From contig NZ_CP038143.1 of NCBI RefSeq assembly GCF_006542375.1, forward strand, positions 1,736,001 through 1,800,000: a stretch of DNA of 64,000 nucleotides. Direction: 5' to 3'. The position numbers were made by a program, and so were the translations under genes. The notes under the pieces are model-generated. The model did no database searches. It had not been told where the DNA came from and saw nothing but the letters and a program-made list of their open reading frames with translations. The DNA comes from Oecophyllibacter saccharovorans (GTDB taxonomy: Bacteria > Pseudomonadota > Alphaproteobacteria > Acetobacterales > Acetobacteraceae). This document shows, one piece after another, positions 46,897-55,923 of this stretch; position 1 is the first letter of the stretch, and each line of letters opens with the position of its first letter.

Positions 46897-48168
46897 TCAA
46901 CGCGGCCGGATGAGGCGTGTACGCAGCGTGCCTTCCAGGGCGCGGAGGCCCTGAAGGATGTCGTGCTCCAGAGCGACGGTTTCAGCTTCCGGCATTTCAG
47001 GCGGTTCGGCTTCCACGACCACGTAGCCGATCTCACCATCGGTCTGCAGGGACTGGGCGGTCAGGTTGCAGCCGGTCTGGGCGAAGATCCGGTTGATCTG
47101 TCCCATGAGTCCGGGCCGGTTGGCATGAACATGCATGAAGCGCATGCCGCCCGGTCGTTCAGGCAGCTGGACTGCAGGGAAATTGACCGCGCCCACCGTT
47201 GAGCCGATATCGGAGTATTCCACCAGCTTGCGGGCCACTTCCACACCGATGCGTTCCTGCGCTTCCATGGTAGAGCCGCCGATATGGGGGGTGAGCACAA
47301 CATTCTCCAGCCCCTGCAGAGGCGTGCTGAAACGCTCCTCGGCGCTTGGGGGCTCTGCGGGAAAGACATCCACCGCCGCCCCCATCAGGTGACCATCCGC
47401 AAGAGCACGCGCCAGTGCCTCGAGATCGACGACTTCGCCCCGGGCGTTGTTGATCAGCACGCTGCCCGGTTTCATGGCGCGCAGCTCGGCTTCACTGATC
47501 AGGTTTCTGGTCGCGGGCGTCTGGGGCACATGGAGCGTGACCACATCTGCCTGCTCCAGAAGCGCGTCCAGGCTTTCCACGGCCTTTGCATTGCCGTGGG
47601 GCAGGCGGGGGGCAATGTCATGATAAAGGACCCGCATGCCCATGGCTTCTGCCAGGACGGAGAGCTGTGAGCCGATGGAACCGTAACCGACGATGCCCAG
47701 TGTTTTGCCGCGGACTTCCCGGGAATTGCGGGCTGATTTTTCCCATGCTCCCCGGTGGCAGGCCTCCGAGCGGCTGGGAATGCGCCGCAGGAGCATGATG
47801 ATCTCCCCGATCACCAGCTCGGCGACCGAACGCGTATTGCTGAAGGGCGCGTTGAAGACGGGAATGCCCCGTCTTCTGGCCGCATCGAGATCCACCTGGT
47901 TCGTGCCGATGCAGAAACAGCCGATGGCCATCAACCGGTCGGCCTGAGCCAGCACCTCTTCTGTCAGTTGGGTGCGGCTGCGGATGCCTACCATGTGCAC
48001 GCCCTGCAGGGCTTCGACCAGAGCCGGCCCCTCCAGCGCGCCTTTATAAGTCGTCACTTCCACGTAGCCCTGCTGGCTGAACCATTCTGCGGCTGAATCG
48101 TGAATGCCTTCCAGAAGCAGGATTCGGATCTTGTTCTTGGACAGGGACAGACGGGGTAGGGCGGACAT
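46897..48168 (-). CDS. serA: D-3-phosphoglycerate dehydrogenase
   Basis: First step of serine synthesis. 423 residues from ATG 48168, whose N terminus (LSLSKNKIRILLLEGIH) lines up with E. coli-type SerA; ATG 48207 would add 13 residues. NAD-binding GIVGYGSIGSQ, catalytic region NNARGEVVDLEAL and LTPHIGGSTMEAQ, and a C-terminal ACT domain (HANRPGLMGQINRIFAQ) that usually binds serine for feedback control. It is of the short E. coli type, without the long intervening domain. Confidence 0.96.
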   Translation of the reverse strand: MSALPRLSLSKNKIRILLLEGIHDSAAEWFSQQGYVEVTTYKGALEGPALVEALQGVHMVGIRSRTQLTEEVLAQADRLMAIGCFCIGTNQVDLDAARRRGIPVFNAPFSNTRSVAELVIGEIIMLLRRIPSRSEACHRGAWEKSARNSREVRGKTLGIVGYGSIGSQLSVLAEAMGMRVLYHDIAPRLPHGNAKAVESLDALLEQADVVTLHVPQTPATRNLISEAELRAMKPGSVLINNARGEVVDLEALARALADGHLMGAAVDVFPAEPPSAEERFSTPLQGLENVVLTPHIGGSTMEAQERIGVEVARKLVEYSDIGSTVGAVNFPAVQLPERPGGMRFMHVHANRPGLMGQINRIFAQTGCNLTAQSLQTDGEIGYVVVEAEPPEMPEAETVALEHDILQGLRALEGTLRTRLIRPR

Positions 48169-48265
48169 GAAAGAGCCGGTCTCCGAAGGGGCTGAAGGAA
48201 CAGTCATAGCCGGTAAGGCCGGGCCGTTTACAGTGGTTTACAGTGCAAGTGTGTCCGGCTGCCTT

Positions 48266-49114
48266 TCAGCTCCGGGAAATGTTCAGCAGGGCCCGCGCCT
48301 CACAGGCGAGGGGGCTGTTGGCGCTGGCAAGCACGCTGCCGTCGCTCTGCAGGCTCAGAGGCCTGCCTTGCCAGTCGGTGATGGTGCCGCCTGCCCCTTC
48401 TATGACAGGGACCAGCGCTCCCCAGTCCCAGGGCTTGAGCGTGTCTTCGGCGATGAGATCAATCTGTCCCAGGGCCAGCAGCCCGTAAGCATAGGCATCC
48501 CCGCCCCAGGAAACACGGTTCACCCGGCCGGCAAGCCGCCTGAAATCCGCCTGTCTTTCAGGACGGATGATCTCAGGCGCGGTGCAGGACAGTTCTGCCA
48601 TCTCCAGGGTGACAGACTGCCGGGTGCCGGGACGGCCCGGCAGCTCGGCAACGTAGCGGGTCGGCTGGCCCCTGACACCGATCCAGCGTTCACGGGTGAT
48701 AGGCTGATCGATCACCCCCAGAACCGGCACACCCCGGTGAAACAGGGAAATAAGTGTGCAGAAGGTCGGTCGCCCTGTCACGAAGGCGCGCGTGCCGTCA
48801 ATGGGATCAAGGACCCAGAGCCATTCTGTTGCAGTCAGCTCGGCCTCTGTGCGCCCGGTCGGGCCTTCCTCTTCGCCCAGAATGCCGTGATGGGGGAAGG
48901 ACCGGCTGATCAGGCGGCGCATTTCCTGTTCTGCCAGCCGGTCGGCAACTGTAACGGGGCTTGCATCGGCCTTGGTGTTTACCTGCAGGACCTGCCTGAA
49001 ATGGGGGTAGACCGTTTCACGCGCCAGCTCAGCGCAGCGTTCTGCAAGAGCCAGCTCGGCTGCAAGATCCGCCGGCACTTCAGAAGATCGGGCAGCGGGT
49101 TGAACAGGGGCCAT
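48266..49114 (-). CDS. hisN: Histidinol-phosphatase, inositol monophosphatase fold
   Basis: Probably dephosphorylates histidinol phosphate in histidine synthesis. 282 residues. The IMPase metal motifs are present: GEEEG, WVLDPIDGTRAF and WDWGALVPVIEGAGG. The whole pattern, including SWGGDAYAYGLLALGQID, resembles the HisN subfamily rather than true inositol phosphatases or CysQ. CGGAG lies eight bases before the ATG. Same strand as serA, with a 97-base gap. Confidence 0.88.
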   Translation of the reverse strand: MAPVQPAARSSEVPADLAAELALAERCAELARETVYPHFRQVLQVNTKADASPVTVADRLAEQEMRRLISRSFPHHGILGEEEGPTGRTEAELTATEWLWVLDPIDGTRAFVTGRPTFCTLISLFHRGVPVLGVIDQPITRERWIGVRGQPTRYVAELPGRPGTRQSVTLEMAELSCTAPEIIRPERQADFRRLAGRVNRVSWGGDAYAYGLLALGQIDLIAEDTLKPWDWGALVPVIEGAGGTITDWQGRPLSLQSDGSVLASANSPLACEARALLNISRS

Positions 49115-49276
49115 GAAAGTGCTCCGGAGAGGACAGGATCAGGAGAGAGGGCGCAGTCTCGCCCGGGAGCGAGCACTGTGGCAAGCACGTGAACAGACGC
49201 GGATTTCCCGTTCTCCATTTCTGCCGCCGCCCGGGCGCTCATTGACGCCTGCAGGAGGCGCTGCAACAGTGCCTTC

Positions 49277-50074
49277 ATGCGTCCGGTTGTCGTCATCCCA
49301 GCCCGTCTTGCTTCCACGCGTCTGCCGCGCAAGCCGCTGGCTGACATCGGCGGGCAGCCCATGATTGCGCATGTGGCCCGGCGCGCACGGGCCGCAGGGC
49401 TGGGGCCGGTTGTCGTGGCTGCTGACAGCGTGGAAATTCTGGCCGCCATAGAGGCTCTGCAGGGCGTGACGGGCGTATTGACCCCCCCTGACCTGCAGAG
49501 TGGGTCAGACCGCGTGGCCGCAGCATTGAAGCACTTTGATCCGGCAGGCGTTCATGATGTCGTGGTCAATCTCCAGGGGGACCTGCCGCTGGTTGAGGCT
49601 GACAGTGTGGCCCGCGCCCTGCTGCCTTTGCAGGACCCCGGGGTTGATCTGGGCACGCTGGTGACGCAGGTCCGTTCCCCTGCTGAAGCGCAGACCGATT
49701 CGGTGGTCAAGGCGGTGTGCGCCTTTCCCGCTGAGGGGGAGGCGGGGCCCCAGGAAGACCGGCAGACGGCGCGCGCGCTTTATTTTTCCCGCCAGCCGGT
49801 GCCCTGGGGTCCCGGACCGCTCTGGCATCATGTCGGCATCTACGCCTGGCGCAGGCAGGCGCTGGAGAAATTCGTGCAGCTGCCCCCTGGCCTGCTGGAG
49901 CAGCGCGAAAGCTTGGAGCAGCTGCGGGCGCTGGAAGCCGGCATGACCATCGGCTGCGCGCGGATCGCACGTTCCTTTCCGGGGGTTGATACGCCCGGTG
50001 ATCTGGCGCGTGTCCGTAAACTGGTGCAGGAAGGGAACTTGGCAGAAGCGGAGGAGGTGGGGTGGCCGTCATAG
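49277..50074 (+). CDS. kdsB: 3-deoxy-manno-octulosonate cytidylyltransferase
   Basis: Activates KDO as CMP-KDO for lipopolysaccharide inner core. 265 residues. Starts with VVVIPARLASTRLPRKPLADIGG, then LQSGSDRVAAAL, VVNLQGDLPLVE, and FSRQPVPW followed by HVGIYAWRR, all typical. It overlaps pheA by 13 bases, so the kdsB-pheA-dapA-smpB run is probably one transcript. Confidence 0.96.
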   Translation: MRPVVVIPARLASTRLPRKPLADIGGQPMIAHVARRARAAGLGPVVVAADSVEILAAIEALQGVTGVLTPPDLQSGSDRVAAALKHFDPAGVHDVVVNLQGDLPLVEADSVARALLPLQDPGVDLGTLVTQVRSPAEAQTDSVVKAVCAFPAEGEAGPQEDRQTARALYFSRQPVPWGPGPLWHHVGIYAWRRQALEKFVQLPPGLLEQRESLEQLRALEAGMTIGCARIARSFPGVDTPGDLARVRKLVQEGNLAEAEEVGWPS

Positions 50075-50973
50075 CCTTCCAGGGCCGTCCGGGCGCCTAT
50101 TCAGACTTGGCCTGCCGGGAGGCCCGTCCGGGATGGCAGACGCTGCCCTGCCGCAGCTTTGCCGAGACCATTCAGGCCGTTGCGCGGGGAGAGGCTGATG
50201 AAGCCCTGCTGCCCTGCGAGAATTCACTGGCGGGGCGCGTGCCCGAAATCCATGCGCTGTTGCCGGAATCAGGGCTGGTCATCGTGGGGGAACACTTTCA
50301 GCGGATCGAACACTGTCTTCTGGTTCTGCCCGGCACCCGGTTGGAGGAGCTGCGCTGCGTGCACACTCACCCGGTTGCCCTGGCCCAGGTCCGGGATTTC
50401 CTGGCGCGTACAGAGCTGGAAGGGGTGGCGGCTTTCGATACGGCTGGGGCGGCGGAAGAAGTGGCGCAGCGGGGCGATCGGACGCAGGGCGCCATTGCCT
50501 CTGCACTGGCCGGCACCCTGAACGGCCTGACGGTGTTGGAACGCAATGTCGAGGATGCGTCCCACAACACCACCCGTTTTTATCGCGTGGCCCGTGCCGC
50601 CAGAGCGACTGATCTCCCCGCAGGTCACGCCAAGGGGCAGCAGAGCGTGGGTTTTATGACCACCCTGCTTGTGCGCGGGCGGAACAGTCCTGGCGCGCTT
50701 TACCGGATTCTGGGATGTTTTGTGCGCCATGGAGTCAACATGACGCGCATTGAAAGCTATATGCTGGATGGCAGCTTCACAGCGACGCGCTTTCTGATGG
50801 ATGTCGAAGGTGCCCCTGATGAAGCGGCCTTGGCGCAGGCCCTGGCGGAGCTGGCAGAAGTCAGTGAGGCGCAGCGTATCCTCGGTGTTTATCCCCGCAG
50901 CACTGAGTGGCGGGACCGGCAGGGGGCGCAGGGGCTGCAGAACGAACAGGCTTCCCTGCTTTCCGGGGAGTGA
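50062..50973 (+). CDS. pheA: Prephenate dehydratase
   Basis: Forms phenylpyruvate on the phenylalanine branch. 303 residues, starting at GTG 50062 inside the kdsB end. Prephenate domain motifs: AFQGRPGAYSD, LPCENSLAGRV, and NTTRFYRVAR (the TRF motif). A C-terminal ACT domain (RNSPGALYRILGCFVRHGVNMTRIES) should sense phenylalanine; the usual ESRP is ESYM here. Monofunctional, matching the separate prephenate dehydrogenase at 26.6 kb. Confidence 0.95.
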   Translation: MAVIAFQGRPGAYSDLACREARPGWQTLPCRSFAETIQAVARGEADEALLPCENSLAGRVPEIHALLPESGLVIVGEHFQRIEHCLLVLPGTRLEELRCVHTHPVALAQVRDFLARTELEGVAAFDTAGAAEEVAQRGDRTQGAIASALAGTLNGLTVLERNVEDASHNTTRFYRVARAARATDLPAGHAKGQQSVGFMTTLLVRGRNSPGALYRILGCFVRHGVNMTRIESYMLDGSFTATRFLMDVEGAPDEAALAQALAELAEVSEAQRILGVYPRSTEWRDRQGAQGLQNEQASLLSGE

Positions 50974-50990
50974 GAGGAAGGGAAGACAGA

Positions 50991-51923
50991 ATGACTGGCA
51001 CGATGACCGCGGGCAGGACGCAGGAACGGCAGGCTCTCAACCGGCTCTATCACGGATCACTGACCGCCCTGGTAACGCCTTTTCTGGAAAATGGCGATGT
51101 GGACCGCAGAGGGTTTGCGGGGCTGGTCGAACGCCAGATTGCCGGCGGCACCCGTGGCCTGGTTCCCATGGGCACCACCGGCGAGAGCCCCACGCTTACC
51201 CATGAGGAGCATTTGGGGATCATTGAAACCTGCGTGACAGTCACGGCAGGGCGGGTTCCTGTCATGGCCGGTGCGGGCTCCAACTGCACGCGCGAGGCGG
51301 TGGACATGGCCAGGCAAGCTGCCCGGATCGGCGCTGACGCCCTGCTGGTCGTGGTGCCTTATTACAACAAGCCGACGCAGGAAGGGCTTTACCGGCATTT
51401 CATGAGCATTGCCGATGCGACTGACCTGCCGCTTTGGCTGTACTGCATCCCCGGTCGTTCCGTGGTGAATCTTTCCATTGAAACCATGGGGCGCCTGGCA
51501 ACCCACCCCAACATCGTCGGCACCAAGGACGCTACAGCTGACATGACGCGCCCGATCGCCGTTCGCCGGGTGGCGGGGGCGGACTTCAACCAGCTTTCGG
51601 GTGAGGATGGATCGATTCTCTCCTTTCGCGCAGCAGGCGGCCATGGCTGCATCAGCGTGACATCCAACGTCGCGCCTGCGCTCTGCAGTCAGCTCCATGA
51701 GCTCTGGGAGAGCGGGAAGACCGAAGAAGCGATTGCCCTTCAGGACCGGCTGAGCCCGCTCCATGACGCGCTGTTTGCTGAAACCAGCCCGGGCCCTGTC
51801 AAATACGCCCTGTCACGTCTCGGGCTCTGCCGCCCTGAGCTGCGCCTGCCGCTGGTGGAACCGCGCCCCGAAACCCGACAGCGCATTGATGCGGCCCTGC
51901 AGGCGCTGGAGCTGATGGAATAA
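50991..51923 (+). CDS. dapA: 4-hydroxy-tetrahydrodipicolinate synthase
   Basis: Condenses pyruvate with aspartate semialdehyde in the lysine/diaminopimelate pathway. 310 residues from ATG 50991 (GAGAGGAAGG upstream). Features: SLTALVTPF, VPMGTTGESPTL, the active-site YYNKPTQEGLY, and the Schiff-base Lys in NIVGTKDATADM. The usual YNVPSRT segment is YCIPGRSV here. lysA, the last step, is at 17-18 kb. Confidence 0.95.
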   Translation: MTGTMTAGRTQERQALNRLYHGSLTALVTPFLENGDVDRRGFAGLVERQIAGGTRGLVPMGTTGESPTLTHEEHLGIIETCVTVTAGRVPVMAGAGSNCTREAVDMARQAARIGADALLVVVPYYNKPTQEGLYRHFMSIADATDLPLWLYCIPGRSVVNLSIETMGRLATHPNIVGTKDATADMTRPIAVRRVAGADFNQLSGEDGSILSFRAAGGHGCISVTSNVAPALCSQLHELWESGKTEEAIALQDRLSPLHDALFAETSPGPVKYALSRLGLCRPELRLPLVEPRPETRQRIDAALQALELME

Positions 51924-51962
51924 GGCCCGGAACAGGTTTGAGTTGACGAGCGGAAGAGCGCA

Positions 51963-52460
51963 ATGGCTGCGAAGAAACCGAAAAACACGATGATTTCCCA
52001 CGGCATCGCGGCCCAGAACCGCAAGGCGCGCCACGATTACGCGATCGGCGAGACGGTGGAGGCGGGGCTGGTGCTCAAGGGGCCGGAAGTCAAAAGCCTG
52101 CGCCATGGCCGCGCGACCCTGACTGAGGCCTGGGCGGGGGAACGGGACGGAGAGCTGTGGCTTTTTAACGCCTATATCCCTGAATATCAGGGCGGTGTCC
52201 TGTCACGGTTCGAGCCGCGTGCACCCCGCAAGCTGCTGCTGCATAAACGCCAGATCAGGCAGCTTCTGGGCGCCATCACGCGTGAGGGGGCGACGCTGGT
52301 GCCGTTGAATGTCCATTTCAACGATCGCGGCCGCGCCAAGGTCACGCTCGGCGTGGGGACCGGGCGCAAGAAGGAGGACAAGCGCCACGCCATTGCTGAG
52401 CGGGACTGGCAGCGCAGCAAGGCGCGCCTGCTGCGCAACAAGGGCAAGGGGGATTACTGA
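51963..52460 (+). CDS. smpB: SsrA-binding protein SmpB
   Basis: tmRNA partner for trans-translation. 165 residues with NRKARHDYAIGETVEAGLVL, GPEVKSLRHGRATL, LFNAYIPEY and the basic C-terminal tail KARLLRNKGKGDY. The ATG is preceded by GGAAGAG. The tmRNA gene itself is not in this window. Confidence 0.97.
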   Translation: MAAKKPKNTMISHGIAAQNRKARHDYAIGETVEAGLVLKGPEVKSLRHGRATLTEAWAGERDGELWLFNAYIPEYQGGVLSRFEPRAPRKLLLHKRQIRQLLGAITREGATLVPLNVHFNDRGRAKVTLGVGTGRKKEDKRHAIAERDWQRSKARLLRNKGKGDY

Positions 52461-52511
52461 CCGCGCCGGCCCAGCTTTCTGCCTGCAGGTTCGGGAAAAT
52501 TCCGGCAGCAG

Positions 52512-52543
52512 AAACCCCCGGTTCCATCAGGTGCCGGGGGTTT
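52512..52543 (+). terminator. Terminator-like hairpin after smpB
   Basis: AAACCCCCGG and CCGGGGGTTT form a perfect 10-base stem with a 12-base loop, about 50 bases past the smpB stop and between two convergent genes. With A's on the left arm and T's on the right it can serve both strands. Confidence 0.75.
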
Positions 52544-52604
52544 GCGACTCAGCCGGCAGATGACCGGTTGAGCTGAGACGTGCTGGAAGCGGCGCCTGTG
52601 CGTT

Positions 52605-53303
52605 TCAGGCCAGGGAAAGTTCGACCGCTTCAGGACCCTTCTGGCCTTCGACGACCTTCATATGGACGATCTGGCCTTCCAGCAGGTTGCTCAGCCCGGA
52701 GCGCCCCAGGGCCGAGGCGTGCACGAAGACATCCTTGCTGCCTGCTTCAGGCGTGATGAAGCCGAAGCCCTTGGTGGCATTGTACCATTTGACCGTGCCG
52801 GGCATTTCCTGGGCCTGCGACATGTCAGGCGCTGCAAAGCGGGGGCGTGGGGCGCTCTGGCGGGGAGCTGCAGCGGGCTCAGCCGTGCTGGGGTCGATGG
52901 ACAGGACTTCAGCGACCTGGCGTCCCTTGGGGCCCTGACCGATGCGCACCACCAGCGTCGTGCCGGGTTCAGGCGCGGTGTGGCCGAGATCTGTAAGGGT
53001 ATTGGCATGGAGGAAGACATCCCCGCTGCCATCGCTCAGCCCGACGAAGCCGAAGCCGCGCTCGGTATTGAACCATTTGACGGTGGCCCCCACTTCAGGA
53101 CCGCTCGCCACGACCTGCGGGCCGCGCCCGCCACCGCCGCGGCGAAAACCGCCGCCTGCACCGCCGCGCGGAGCGCCGAAGCCGCCGCCGTTGTCGAAAC
53201 CGCCGCTCCGATCATCGAAATAAGAGGGCTGGCTCATGAAGTCGCGGTCAAATCCGCCGCGGCGTGAAGAGGAGGAGCTGCGGTCGGGTCTATTGTTTCT
53301 CAC
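52605..53303 (-). CDS. Two-domain cold-shock protein with Gly/Arg-rich N-terminal tail
   Basis: RNA/DNA-binding protein of 232 residues with two CspA-type domains: the first has VKWFNTERGFGFV and DVFLHANTL, the second VKWYNATKGFGFI and DVFVHASAL (RNP1 and RNP2 in each). Ahead of them lies a 60-residue disordered tail rich in Gly, Arg, Phe and Asp (RRGGFDRDF, GGFDNGGGF, GGGFRRGGGGRG), similar to RGG tracts. The GTG at 53303 lets the whole tail be made; ATG 53237 would remove 22 residues. A Pro/Ala linker joins the two domains. A 320-base region upstream gives room for a long leader, as in other cold-shock genes. Confidence 0.9.
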   Translation of the reverse strand: MRNNRPDRSSSSSRRGGFDRDFMSQPSYFDDRSGGFDNGGGFGAPRGGAGGGFRRGGGGRGPQVVASGPEVGATVKWFNTERGFGFVGLSDGSGDVFLHANTLTDLGHTAPEPGTTLVVRIGQGPKGRQVAEVLSIDPSTAEPAAAPRQSAPRPRFAAPDMSQAQEMPGTVKWYNATKGFGFITPEAGSKDVFVHASALGRSGLSNLLEGQIVHMKVVEGQKGPEAVELSLA

Positions 53304-53623
53304 GAATCTTGTTCCGAAATACTGTAATTACTGTACTGGGCCCGGCTTCCGGCCGGGTCCAGACCCCTGTGCTGGGGAACTTGCAAAAGCACGTGGAACG
53401 GTCTGGATGCCTGAGCCACGGGCTATAAAAGAGCCTAGCACGGTTTTTCCCCTCGTCACTCCCTCGTGAAGCAAGAAAAGGACCGGCATTCGTAGCCCCG
53501 GCTCAAGAGGCGCATGAAAACGGCAGATAACCGCCCGTTACTTGAAAACTTCCTGTCATCTTAACAAGTTGAAATTCAAGACTGAAATGCTCTCTTTTCA
53601 GTTATTTCCCCTCTCTTTCAGTT
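53304..53623. other. Leader/promoter region of the cold-shock gene
   Basis: 320 bases between recG and the cold-shock gene, both on the minus strand. No gene is seen. It holds a GC-rich stem-loop (53339-53359) and AT-rich stretches near 53540-53600 that could contain the promoter. Confidence 0.5.
53339..53359 (-). other. GC-rich stem-loop in cold-shock mRNA leader
   Basis: GACCCGGC and GCCGGGCC on the minus strand form an 8-base stem with one mismatch and a 5-base loop, about 36 bases upstream of the GTG start. Such a structure close to the ribosome site could affect translation with temperature, or act as a recG terminator, though there is no T tract. Confidence 0.35.
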
Positions 53624-55762
53624 TCAGCCGGAAATGAGCAGACGCTCGGGGCGCGCCCGGTCAAAGAGATGCAGGAGCTGGTGCAGGGAAGCAGCCTTGG
53701 AATCAGGCGCGCCGGAGGCGGTACCGGGCCCGGGGGAAAGAAGCGGGGTCTGGTGCAGCAGGAGGCGTGCTTCCTGCTCCATGGTGCTGAGCAGATGCGA
53801 AAGGCCGTTCTCTACAGTGGCCAGGCGAAAGCCCGGCAGGCCGGACTGCCGGTTGCCGGCCAGGTCCCCGCCACCGCGCAGGCGAAAATCCTCATCGGCA
53901 ATCCGGAAACCGTCCTCGGTCTCCCGCAGCAGGGCCAGTCGGGCGCGGGCTGTGGGGCTGGCATCCGAGTGGTGAAGCAGGAGGCAGTAGGATTTCTCCC
54001 GCCCGCGCCCCACGCGCCCGCGGAGCTGGTGGAGCTGAGCAAGCCCGAATCTTTCGGCTTCCTCAATGATCATGATGGTGGCATCGGGAATGTCCACGCC
54101 GACTTCGATCACGGTCGTGGCAACCAGAAGCCGGGTTTTGCCCGTGCGGAAATCTTCAAGTGCCTGCTGGCGCTCGCCGGGATCCTGGCGACCGTGCGCC
54201 AGGCCTGTCAGCGGGCCGAAGCGCCGGGTCAGTTCCGCCCAGCGCTCTTCGGCGGCTGCCGCACTCTGGCTTTCGCTGTTTTCAATCATCGGACAGACCC
54301 AGAAGATCTGCTGCCCGCTGTCCAGCGCCCGCTGCACGCCCTCCAGCAGGGAATCCATCTGGGCCATGTCATGAACGCTTGTCTGCACCGGCAGTCGCCC
54401 GGCCGGTTTGCCTTCAATCCGGCTGACGCCCATTTCCCCCCATTCCGCCAGCTGCACAGTGCGTGGAATGGGAGTTGCGGTCATGACCAGCAGGTCCGTG
54501 GCCGTGCCTTTGGCGCCCAGGCGCATGCGCTGCTCCACGCCGAAGCGGTGCTGTTCATCCACGATGGCCAGGCCCAGATCAGCGAATTGAACCTTGTCCT
54601 GAAAAAGGGCGTGGGTGCCCACGACCAGCCGGGCGGTCCCGCTGGCAATCTGCTCCAGCGCTTCCTGGCGTGCGCGTCCCTTGATGCGCCCGCTCAGAAA
54701 GACGGGTGGAACCGGACAGAATTGGGAAAGAGTTTCAAAATGCTGCTGGGCCAGCAACTCTGTGGGGCTCATCAGAGCCGCCTGCGCGCCGGATTCAACT
54801 GCCTGCAGCATGGCCATCATGGCGACCAGGGTCTTTCCCGAACCGACATCGCCCTGCAGCAGGCGTGTCATGGGGGCCGGGGCTCTCATATCGGCCGAGA
54901 TCTCGCTGAAGGCCTGCTGCTGTGCGGCAGTGGGCGTGTGGCCGAAGCGGTTCAGCATCTCCGTCTGCAGCTCGCCGGTACCGGGCAGGGAACGCCCCGG
55001 GCGCTCGTGGGCCTGGCGGCGCGCCAGTGACAGGCACAGCTGGTCGGCCAGCAGCTCATCAGCTGCCAGGCGGGCGCGGGCGCGGGCAAAGAATTCAAAG
55101 GGATCCTCCATCTCCTGGTGGGCGGAAGGATCCTGCAGGCCCCGTAACGCTTGGGTAAACCTCGGCCAGTTCCGTTGTGCGACCAGTGACGGCACATGCC
55201 ATTCAGGCAGGTCAGGGAGCTTTGCCAGTGCGGCCTGCATGGCGCGCCGGACCGTTCCGTTGAACAGGCCGGCCGTAAGGGGCCACACAGGCTCCAGTTT
55301 CGGGAAAAGATGACGTTTTTCCCAGGGCAGGAGGTGATCGGGCCCGTTAATGGTTAGGCGGTCCTGGTAAAAGCTCGTCTTGCCGGAAACGATCAGGTCA
55401 CTGCCGATGCTCGGTAAACTCAGCCGCCCTTTCTGGAAAAAGACCAGCTCAAGCGTGGTCAGTGATGTTTCCTCGCTCAGGGTCACGACGGTCGGCAGGC
55501 CGGGGCGTGACGGTGCGCGGATGGCTTCAACGCGCGCGCGCGCGGTCAGCAGGGTGCCGGCGGGCAGCAGGCGCGCCTGGTCCAGAGAGAGAAGCTGACG
55601 CCGATCTTCGATGCGCTCGGGAAGCGTGAAAAGCAGATCGATGACGCGCCGCCCGCCACATATCTTTTCCAGCAGACCTGCATGGTGGGGGCCGATTCCC
55701 GGCAGGGAGTCGAGCGGGGCCAGCAGGGGGGCCAGAATGTCCGGGGGCGGGGAAAGCGGCAT
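53624..55762 (-). CDS. recG: ATP-dependent DNA helicase RecG
   Basis: Branch-migrating helicase for stalled forks. 712 residues. N-terminal wedge/OB domain begins with LAPLDSLPGIGPHHAGLLEKI; helicase motif I GDVGSGKT, motif II VDEQHRFGVEQR, motif III VMTATPIPRT, and the late VIEVGVDIPDATIMIIEEAERFGL and QLRGRVGRG. Divergent from mfd with a 161-base gap. The sdhE gene often found between recG and mfd in alphaproteobacteria is absent here. Confidence 0.97.
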   Translation of the reverse strand: MPLSPPPDILAPLLAPLDSLPGIGPHHAGLLEKICGGRRVIDLLFTLPERIEDRRQLLSLDQARLLPAGTLLTARARVEAIRAPSRPGLPTVVTLSEETSLTTLELVFFQKGRLSLPSIGSDLIVSGKTSFYQDRLTINGPDHLLPWEKRHLFPKLEPVWPLTAGLFNGTVRRAMQAALAKLPDLPEWHVPSLVAQRNWPRFTQALRGLQDPSAHQEMEDPFEFFARARARLAADELLADQLCLSLARRQAHERPGRSLPGTGELQTEMLNRFGHTPTAAQQQAFSEISADMRAPAPMTRLLQGDVGSGKTLVAMMAMLQAVESGAQAALMSPTELLAQQHFETLSQFCPVPPVFLSGRIKGRARQEALEQIASGTARLVVGTHALFQDKVQFADLGLAIVDEQHRFGVEQRMRLGAKGTATDLLVMTATPIPRTVQLAEWGEMGVSRIEGKPAGRLPVQTSVHDMAQMDSLLEGVQRALDSGQQIFWVCPMIENSESQSAAAAEERWAELTRRFGPLTGLAHGRQDPGERQQALEDFRTGKTRLLVATTVIEVGVDIPDATIMIIEEAERFGLAQLHQLRGRVGRGREKSYCLLLHHSDASPTARARLALLRETEDGFRIADEDFRLRGGGDLAGNRQSGLPGFRLATVENGLSHLLSTMEQEARLLLHQTPLLSPGPGTASGAPDSKAASLHQLLHLFDRARPERLLISG

Positions 55763-55923
55763 GGTGAGAACCGGGGTGTCCGCAAGAGCTGGAAGAGCCA
55801 GGGTGAAACAGCCTGGATGAAACAGACAGTCTGCCCGGGCTCAGGCAAGCCTGTGCGGGACAGGAAATCCGTTCCGCGAGATCTGGCGCGGGATCTGGCT
55901 GAAGGTTATAGAATGCCTCGATC

